Of a stretch of DNA of 64,000 bases, positions 56,655 to 64,000 are shown piece after piece. How positions within the stretch are numbered: position 1 is the first letter of the stretch; the number at the start of each line of letters is the position of its first letter. The notes below the pieces were generated by a model. That model saw only the letters and a program-made list of their open reading frames with translations, did no database searches and was not told the origin of the DNA. The DNA lies in the NCBI GenBank assembly GCA_015680685.1, contig MNCI01015910.1:1961001-2025000 (forward strand), read 5' to 3'. This stretch comes from Gnetum montanum (lineage: Eukaryota; Streptophyta; Gnetopsida; Gnetales; Gnetaceae). The position numbers and the translations under genes are program-made.

Positions 56655-57559
56655 CTAATAGGTATCATCATTTTCATCATTAGAGAGTTGGCAATGAACT
56701 TGCTCCAATTCATCCACGCCTATGACATAGGCACATGTCAAGCTCTTAGTTGGTTCCATATAAATTGTGCTACTCTTAAAATTAGCTACCAACCACTGGG
56801 TGCCATCTTGTTTTATGGCTGCTACATATAAGCACCTTTGAATATCTACCTCATTTTCACATTGCCTGCATGTAGAAATGGATGTTGTTTTCATGGACCA
56901 GAGTTTCTGCATATAGTTGCACCTTGTATCATTGTATGTGATGCATGGAACTCATTTCTTCTCAATCTTTTTATTCTAGAGAAAGATCTCTAATGTCCAT
57001 CCTTACATCAACAGTACTTAACCATGCCCTTCCCATAATGATTGAAAAACCCCCTTGCAATTCTCAACTTTGATCACTAGGAAATTGGCAAGATAAGAGC
57101 ACCCATAGACATTGCTCACAATATCTTCTACTAGTTCCAACGGAATAGTGATGGACTGGTCTACCAATTTTAATATGATATTTCTCTTTTTGAGAAGAGG
57201 TAGATTTCAGGTAGTATACATCTCATGGGAAATCATATTAAAACTAAAACCTAAATCTAGAAGAGCTTTACATGGTTCATTTCTAGCAATTTGCAAATAA
57301 ATAAAAGGACTTCCAAGATAGACTAATTTCCTAGAAAGGTTGCCAGCTGGAATCTAGTTAGATACAACATGAGTTAACATAATAGTGCAGATCTTGGGAG
57401 GCATTTGGTTTGAAGGGCTCTCAATTTGATGATCTTCAAAGGAAGAGGAATGAGTAGGGTGACTAGCTACATGAGTTTGTGAGGGCTTAGAAGGATTATT
57501 GTGATGAAAGAATGGTTGTTTGCAAGATGTAGGCTGCAAACCACTTGATTGATTAACTG
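56655..57559 (-). pseudogene. Protease region of A5
   Basis: FARNEPCKALLDLGFSFNMISHEMY (about 57295-57225) corresponds to the retropepsin-type block C-LADLGASVNLMP-S-Y, with the Asp present (DLG). It is followed by LKLVDQSITIPLELVEDIVSNVYGCSYLANFLVIKV, the usual 'ILQLADRS-PRG-IEDVLV-V--F--PADFVV' block. A frame change and an acidic linker (MEPTKSLTCAYVIGVDELEQ) lead to RT. It would cut the Gag-Pol precursor. In A3 the same position reads LLNSIS, so A5 preserves the active Asp and A3 does not. Confidence 0.7.
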
Positions 57560-59847
57560 GTTGTGGATTAACAATTCTTGTAGCATTACTTTGTTGTGGC
57601 TATTGTGGCTAAGCTAGAAGATGACCTTGCATAGATGGAATAAGTAGTAGTTGTGTTAGGGATGGAGGAACAAATGCATGCACATGAGGAGAATATGGAT
57701 GGAATATGGGATCTCCTCAAGGAGTTGAAGAATGAATTTAGTGATATTTAGGAAGGTGGTAGTGAGGATGGAAAGGAGAAATGTAATTGAAAGAGTCATG
57801 TGGAGACAAGGGTTGCTAAACATAGTACCCATATGGATCTGGCTACCTATAAGGGTAGTACTATCATGGTGGTGGCATCCCTCATGACTATGGTTTCTAC
57901 CATTGCTAATATTGCTCATATGGTTATGGTGGAGTTCCACTTAGATAATAAGGTTATTGCTGGTGAAACTACCTAGGATTACCTTGAGGATAAGGTAATC
58001 TTCTGGGTGTTTGCCTTTTTGATAGTCATGGATTCATAACATACACCCCAAATCCCTGTAAGTGTGATGCAAAAAGGTAACATCCTTAGGATGTTCATAG
58101 TGGCAAATGTCACATACATTGTCATCATCTAATTCAGTCTCCACAACTTCTTCTACTGCAGTAGCTTTGCCCTTGTCCTTTTTCTAAGCATGTTTAGCTT
58201 CTTTCTACCTCATGTGGTCATGATCACTACTTTGCTCTCTTGATTCTTCCATAATTTTTAGAGTAATTTATAATTTTTTATCCAATGAATTTCACATTTT
58301 ATCTAACTTGGCCGAAATTTTAGACATAGATTTTTGAATCAACAAGGTCTTTTGCTGCACCACCTCATCAAGAGGTGACTCCTCCCTACTATCACAAAAG
58401 TGAACCTCCTTCTTTCTAATGGAAGAGTCCCTATTATATTCTTTTGTACTAAAGCATTTTCTCAACTCTTACTCTTCTTTGGTTGCCTACTTAATTAGTC
58501 TTTGTATCTAATGAACTCTTAATTCTGATAGTCTTCCTTCGACCTAGACCCCAAGGGTCCTTTATGTTTCTGACTAAAGCCCATCTATGATGTGGCAAAG
58601 TTGTTTCCTATTAGGGTAACCATGGCTAGGGCATTGATGTAATAATGAATAATATCTACCCATGGTAGCATCTAAGGGTTCATGTATTCCTTGTTTCTAG
58701 CCTTGGATTTTCCTTTGCAGGTTTGACAGTCTGGAGTACATCTAATACTTATCATTAAATAGTTCTAGCATTGTAGTCCATTGATGGATTGATTTTGGTT
58801 CTAGAGACAGGTACCAACTTTTTGCTTCCTTGATGAGTATTCTAGGGAATAGCTTGAGCTTTTTCCAATCATCTTTAATATTTTGTAATGCATAAGCATT
58901 GTGAAAGGCTTATAGATGCATTTGAGGATCTGAATTTTATCTCTCCTCAAATCTGGGGATATTGTTCTTGTCTAGCCACTTGATTCAGCTATCTTTTACA
59001 TGTTTGGTAGAAATTCTGATAGCCTTTGCTATATTGAGCATATTTCAAGTGGCTAGCAAAGGTTCATCATCATGATCTGATGATGCCTGTGATGTTCTCT
59101 ACCATCCCTTTGTTCATGCTGGTCTCTACGATTATCATTGTTGTTCCATTGCCTATAGTTCTTTTGAGATTTAGAGGAGGAAGTTGATCCAGGTGAAGAC
59201 AATGAAGAGGGAGAAGGATTTCCACCATCATGATGTTTACCACTTCCTCTCCATTTGTGATGGCCATAATCCTTAGAGTTATAATCATTATGCTTATCTG
59301 AGTTCCCACTTCAACTCCCTTTCTTAAAGCTCCCATGACCATGAGACTCATTATTACCAGAACCTAAATTATTGATCATAAATTTAGGATTTGGGTTTGG
59401 TTCCCCTTCACCAAAGTCAAGAGGTGGAGAGTCTACATGTTGAGAACCCTCGAAAAGAGGTTCCTCATTATCCTTTTGATTTAGTAGGAATGAGGGGTTA
59501 GTGAACCATTTCCCCTTCATGGCTTCACGACGCTTTTCCTATTACAAATCTTGTTTGTGTTATGTCTCAATGGGATAGTAGTCCCAAAAGTCATGATCTT
59601 CCACAACGTACTCTCCATGAAGCTTCTCGATGCCCAACCTTGTAAGAGTTTGGAGTAGCATCTTGGAAACAAATTGGTCAAGTGGCAATACATCATTCCC
59701 CTCCATATCTCACCATTGCATTTGTTCATCCTAATGGAGGATGTAAGTGAAATTGGAAACAAACTCATTAGGATGAGTATACACCACTCTACATTCTTAT
59801 GGTACTACTAACTTAGAATCGTCTCGCCTATGAGAAGAAGAAGACAT
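57560..59847 (-). pseudogene. gag of A5
   Basis: Starts at ATG 59847 (MSSSSHRRDDSKLVV). An N-terminal part of about 170 codons (LPLDQFVSKMLLQTLTRLGI, EKLHGEYVVEDHDFWDYYPI) precedes the capsid domain at 59050-58500. The domain has IRISTKHVKDS, NNIPRFEER, FHNAYALQNIKDDWKKLKLF and SWYLSLEPKSIHQW-TMLELFNDKYQ. A coiled stretch leads to the knuckle at 58123-58076, CDICHYEHPKD, where the last Cys has become Thr. A Tyr/His/Asn-rich region follows. The N-terminal quarter has four stops in one frame; later parts need frame changes. It is the best reference in this window for the A3 and A6 gags. Confidence 0.75.
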
Positions 59848-59987
59848 TTTGTTTAGAAATAGTTTCTCAATGTGCTCGTAGCATATTTTTGATTAATTGT
59901 TATGATTTAACTTTGCTGGGCTCATTTCAATAATGTTAAGTAATTTTCATTAATCCTAGATTGATAACACACGGTACTAGCTAAGAA

Positions 59988-60005
59988 TCCTCAACAATGG
60001 TGCCA
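59988..60005 (-). other. tRNA-Asp primer-binding site (A5)
   Basis: The plus strand reads TCCTCAACAATGGTGCCA, 13 of 18 matches; all five differences are transitions. One base separates it from the LTR. Confidence 0.75.
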
Positions 60006-60006
60006 A

Positions 60007-60885
60007 TGAAGAGTGGTGAGTTATCCCTACGTTCAACCATATGAATCACTAGGGTGTTCATGTGTGATCTGGTTGAATTCCATGGATTCCTAGTGTTCTC
60101 ATACATAAGATTCAATCTAGAAAGTGAATCTAATCATGGAACGATCATTGTCTTCCCAACTACTCTTATGAAGCTCAGTTGTATGGTTAAGTGTAATTGA
60201 GACACATGATTTTTATTATTTTATATTTTTGTTCATCTAAGGTTGGTAATAGATTGAGAATAAATTGATTAACTGATTCAACTAATTTAATTGCTAATTA
60301 ATAACTAACTTTCCTAACATAAGCATCTAGTCCCACTTTCCATACACATCCTAAACACATACAACACTACTAGGTGACTAAGCGTTAAGCGATACTGGAA
60401 TTACCAAGCAATATACGTATGCTCGAAGTGGTCATACTTATGTATGCTACTCTATTTAGCTTAATTATTTAATTAGTTAAAGTCTTAATCATCTTACCTT
60501 ATTTAATCGCTTAATTAATTAAAATGATAAATGCATAAATAAATCATTAAGCTAGTCCAAGTGCTATAATGTATATAAAAAAGCTTGTCTTTATTGCCAC
60601 ACACACTACAATGCTAAGGTACAATAGTGTTTGAATAAAGATCCATACACTCCTTGACTTTTACTACAGGCACTTAGAAAATTTTTCTATCTCTTATGGA
60701 AACAAACTACAAGAATTCCACTAGCAACTAAAAATTTAACTTTCATTAACATAGCTAGGGTGTCATATTTATAGACCTACTAGGATGCCACGTTGACGAG
60801 TACACATCAACATGGGAAACCCTACATTGACACGGTTGCGTCGATAGCATCCCATCAATGGAAACTGACCAAAGACACTTCATTA
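60007..60885 (-). repeat. 5' LTR of A5
   Basis: 879 bp, aligned with 39730-40621. TATA box at 60766-60774. Confidence 0.88.
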
Positions 60886-61439
60886 ACAACAAAGACAAAA
60901 AAAATAATGGGATGAAGTTGTAGCTGGATGACATTTCATCCATGCTGTTACGAAGTGATTATTCTAGAAACCATAGTTAGCCAACCCATCACCTATTAAA
61001 TGGATGATCTAAACATCTTTCTTCAAGCAGCCGTAGTAGCTAACTTGGAAATAGATCTACCAATTCTAGTTTGTTGTATTTGTTAATGTTAAATTAGTAA
61101 CTTGTCCAACCCATTCATCAATTCTGAATTGCAACACCTAATAACAATACATCAAGCCTAGGTGATGCACATCTTGATGTCCTCTCCAAATCTGCTCAAA
61201 GAAATATAGTTGTTGTTGCAACACAACCTCTTCTTCAAACATCTCTAGCAAAATCCAATGTTACTCCGGTTGTTCATCATAGCAATGCCCACAAACTCAC
61301 ATAGCTACCATCATTTCTACCAATAAATTCTTCATCTGTCCTTTCCAGTTCCACTTGGCATCCTATCCCACATTTTAATAATCCACCTATTCCTCTTATT
61401 GGAATCCAAATTTTCTCTCTTTTAGTGCTACCCTATCCC
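60886..61439. other. Unassigned sequence right of A5
   Basis: It should be the continuation of copia C2 or its flank. Plus-strand translation gives a Ser/Pro/Leu-rich stretch near 61170-61440 but no RT motif. Nothing else recognised. Confidence 0.35.
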
Positions 61440-61882
61440 TTGTTATGGATTTTGATGAAGTGAATTTAATGTAAAACATTAATTAAAACATTCATATAAC
61501 TAAATTACACAAAATCACCAAATGTGAAAATAAACCAACAACTAACCTTTAGCCATTAAAGCTCTCATTTGGCCTATGTAAATGTGTTTCAAAGAGTGCT
61601 TTGGATTCTTTTAGCACATTAATGCTTAATAACAATGATGTATGTAGAGTTTGAGTGTTTGTGATATGGACCAAAACTATAACACTCTCATGAGTTTGAT
61701 ATATTTTGGTGCTAAATTTTTTCTCCCACCAAGAACATTTTATAGGCCAGAAATTCGTTACCAAGGATTAACTTCTACTTTAACTATGAAATATGAGACC
61801 ATTCATGTGAAAACCATTAGAACAAATTAAATTAGTTTCAAATTTGAAATTGTTTATTTTCCATAATGTGTAAATGGTTACA
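61440..61882 (-). repeat. Probable 3' LTR of copia element C4
   Basis: The right (U3) end is well defined: the minus strand reads TGTAACCATTTACAC directly after the polypurine tract. GGCCTATAAAATG on the minus strand near 61735-61750 is a likely TATA box. The left limit near 61440 is a guess, as no second copy is present. Confidence 0.5.
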
Positions 61883-61895
61883 TTCTCCCACTTGG
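61883..61895 (-). other. Polypurine tract of C4
   Basis: The minus strand reads CCAAGTGGGAGAA immediately before the LTR start TGTAACC, the common copia arrangement. Confidence 0.75.
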
Positions 61896-62226
61896 TATTC
61901 AAATTTAACCTAATATCTATTAAACCCAACTTTCAAGAAATAAATACATGAATCATGACAATAGTTCCTCTAAATGTGAGTATTATCTTCCATGTATTAC
62001 AATGTACTTTTTCTCAAACTTAATTCCTTATATGGTAACTAAACTTTATGAATAAACTCAATGTTTATTCTCGGTCTTGCCATATGTAAATTTTCTCTAA
62101 TAGCTATATGCACAAAATGAATATGAGACACTATTACAACTGAATAAGAGTTTTATTAAGACCATAAAATTGTATGTACAAACAAATTACATTATGGAAC
62201 CAAGTCCCATTTGAACTACATGATCC

Positions 62227-62795
62227 TTAAAATGACTTTGGTAGAATTTCTTTTATCAAAGGATCAAGTATCATCAATTTAGTGCTTATATGCTCAATAA
62301 CCACTTTCTTTTCCTTAATATGTTTTCTTATAGTTGAGTACTTTATGTTAATGTGTTTACTTCGATTTCCACTATTATTATTCTTAGCCATAAATACAAC
62401 AGTTGAATTGTCACAAAATATTCTTAATGGCCTAGATATAGAATCTACAATTCTAAATCTTGACATGAAACTCTTCAACCATAGACAATGCGAAGTAGCT
62501 TAAAACAAAGAAATGAACTCTGCCTCCATTATGGAAGTAGCAATCAAATTTTAATTTCCACTCCTCTAAGATACAGCATCTCTAGCTAACATAAAAACAT
62601 AACCAAATGTTGATTTTCTTGAATCGACATAGCCAAGAAAGTCTGAATTGAAGTAGCTAGTCACCTTCAAATTATGAGTTTGTCTATACATAAGCATGCC
62701 ATCTTTTGCAACTTGTAGGTACCTCATCACCTTCTTTGCAGCCCTCTAGTTTTCAATGCTTGGATTACTCTGATGTTTGCCCAACATATGGATCA
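62227..62795 (-). pseudogene. Copia RT C-terminus and RNase H (C4)
   Basis: Minus-strand copia pol end. It starts abruptly near 62795 with LGKHQSNPSIEN, then AAKKVMRYLQVAKDGMLMYR and VTSYFNSDFLGYVDSRKSTFGYVFMLARDAVS, the RT thumb and start of RNase H. MEAEFISL and SRPLRIFCDNSTVVFMAKNN follow, with the RNase H acidic residues kept. SGNRSKHINIKYSTIRKHI and HISTKLMILDPLIKEILPKSF close the normal RNase H end (TELM-ADPLTKGL). A few stops are present. Everything upstream of the RT thumb is missing, and the next sequence to the right is a copia LTR end. Confidence 0.85.
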
Positions 62796-63258
62796 TTGAA
62801 CTTAGAAAAGTGAAAGGGGTGCGGGGGATGAATAAGTTCCAAAAAATTCTTTGGAACAAAGGATGCACACCAAATTTAATGTGGTTTCTCAACTTGGGTA
62901 GTCCACACTCAAAGGGTAGTTTAGTGGCACACGTTCAGACTTTGTTGCTCTCAAATGTGATTTGAAGGATACCATACCCTGTACAAGCTCTAAGCTATGC
63001 TTTGGAGTGATTTGACACTATGAATCCACTCAACCCTGTAAGATCCCAACATGCTTAGTATGTGATTTCCAAAATCCCACAACCTTTACAATCTTGAGCT
63101 CCACTTCAAAGTGTTGTGATGATACACCAACAATTAATCCCACACGATCCTGACAAGCTTAAGCAAGATTCCTTCCCTCAAGAAACACATCAACCGCATT
63201 GGGAAATAGAAAAGAATACCAATTACAAGGGATGAATGCTTAGCTTGTTGATCCTTGT
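62796..63258 (-). repeat. Copia LTR 3' end (related to C3)
   Basis: Reverse complement of about 28010-28395 of C3, with shared phrases GGGTTGAGTGGATTCA, GGTATGG-ATCCTTCAAA-CACATTTGA and ACCCAAGTTG. No primer site follows it; instead RT sequence of C4 begins, so the junction is a deletion or recombination point. Confidence 0.65.
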
Positions 63259-64000
63259 TGATGAGTGGCGAGGTACCCCTACACTCCACCATACGAATAC
63301 GAGCGTACACGCGTGATCCGGTAGAACTCCGCAGACTAAATGCCTTAACGCCACAAGAAACACTTGGGGTTAATCGTTTGTTGTCTTCCCAGGCTTGCTT
63401 GTATGTGTCACGGTGTATGGTTAAGCAAGTCTGAGGTATGTGATTTTTTTGGTATTTTCGGCTTATCTTCTATGCTACCAGGAGAAAGGGTTGAGAAACC
63501 TAAACTAACTCTAACTAAGATCTAAGTCTAAATTAACTAGCATCAGCATCCGTTCCCACTTACCGGACACACCCTGAACTATGCAACTGCAGCTTACCAA
63601 ACGCTAATCGTTACTGGGATCGCCACACGTAACGCAAGTGCTCGAAGTGGTCGTACTGAGGCACCTATTTAGCCTACGTGTGATAAGCAGCCGATTCCTT
63701 AGCCAGCCGTACACACCCGTGGGTGCTCGTAACTAAGTCGTACTTATCACACGATCTAGCCTAGCAATGAGCAGCCGATTCCTCAACTAGCCGTACACAT
63801 TAGACCCGGGAGTTACCAAGCGCAGAATCCTGGAATACGCTACTGGGTTACCAAGCATCCAATGCTCGTAATTGAGTCGTACTCATGCATTGCGTCAAGC
63901 AGCCGATTCCTTGACTAGCCGTACACGTCCGTAGACGCTCGTAATCAAGTCGTACTTGAACGCACTAGGAAAGCAGGAAATGAAAGCAATAAAAGAACCA
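63259..64000 (-). repeat. Athila-type LTR, partial, running off the right edge (A7)
   Basis: It starts TGATGAGTGGCGAGGTACCC. No primer site lies to its left, so it is the 3' LTR of a minus-strand element extending right, or a solo LTR. It is clearly richer in G+C and CpG than the other LTRs. A roughly 60-bp block beginning GCAGCCGATTCCT is present three times (63685-63746, 63771-63886 with an insertion, 63896-63958). Confidence 0.8.

Larger units (their letters stand above)
39730..60885 (-). mobile_element. Athila-type Ty3/gypsy element A5 with nested element N
   Basis: A 21.16-kb minus-strand element with LTRs at 39730-40621 and 60007-60885. The internal order from the right is primer site, gag, protease, RT, RNase H, integrase, linker, 3' ORF. 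Subtracting element N and its duplicated target leaves about 13.17 kb, close to A3. Flanks ATAGC (39725-39729) and ACAAC (60886-60890) differ by two transitions and are probably the target duplication. It is inserted in copia C2 just after the integrase core. Confidence 0.88.

Overview
This window is plant nuclear DNA built almost entirely from decayed retrotransposons nested inside one another. I found no intact host gene, no tRNA or rRNA gene and no bacterial-type signals. The organism is a seed plant: Athila-type Ty3/gypsy elements use a primer-binding site complementary to plant tRNA-Asp, and Ty1/copia elements use initiator-Met sites. A fragment at 24.9-25.6 kb looks like a Penelope-like element with a C-terminal GIY-YIG nuclease. 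Among plants I know that type only from conifers, so a gymnosperm is my best guess. That is an inference.

Layout. 1-1173: 5' end of an Athila-type element (A1, minus) leaving through the left edge. 1358-14539: a 13.2-kb Athila-type element (A3, minus) with gag, protease, RT, RNase H, integrase and a 3' ORF. Its left LTR is inverted relative to its right LTR, yet both ends carry the same 5-bp target repeat. 14755-20719: a 6-kb gag-only Athila derivative (A2, minus). All three sit in one copia element (C1, plus), whose pieces remain at 1174-1357, 14545-14754 and 20720-21900. 21.9-24.9 kb: AT-rich DNA with a 387-base assembly gap. 24.9-25.6 kb: the Penelope-like fragment. 25935-33028: a chromovirus-like gypsy element (G4) whose inside is joined to a copia LTR and gag (C3) and whose 3' LTR holds a solo Athila LTR. 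33.8-35.5 kb: 5' end of another Athila-type element (A6). 37103-39729: a copia element (C2) cut by A5.

39730-60885: A5 (minus), the counterpart of A3. It is split by an 8-kb Tat-like, gag-only element (N, plus, 45568-53553) with a perfect CATAC target repeat. Without N, A5 is about 13.17 kb, almost the length of A3. 61.4-63.3 kb: copia RNase H, polypurine tract and LTR pieces (C4) plus another copia LTR end. 63259-64000: a CpG-rich Athila-type LTR running off the right edge.

A1, A2, A3, A5, A6, the solo LTR and the right-edge LTR share a U5 end but differ in U3, so they are families of one lineage. A2 and N carry gag without pol and would need enzymes in trans. Most damage is C-to-T or G-to-A change, as expected of methylated, silenced repeats. 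All reading frames below are pseudogenes.
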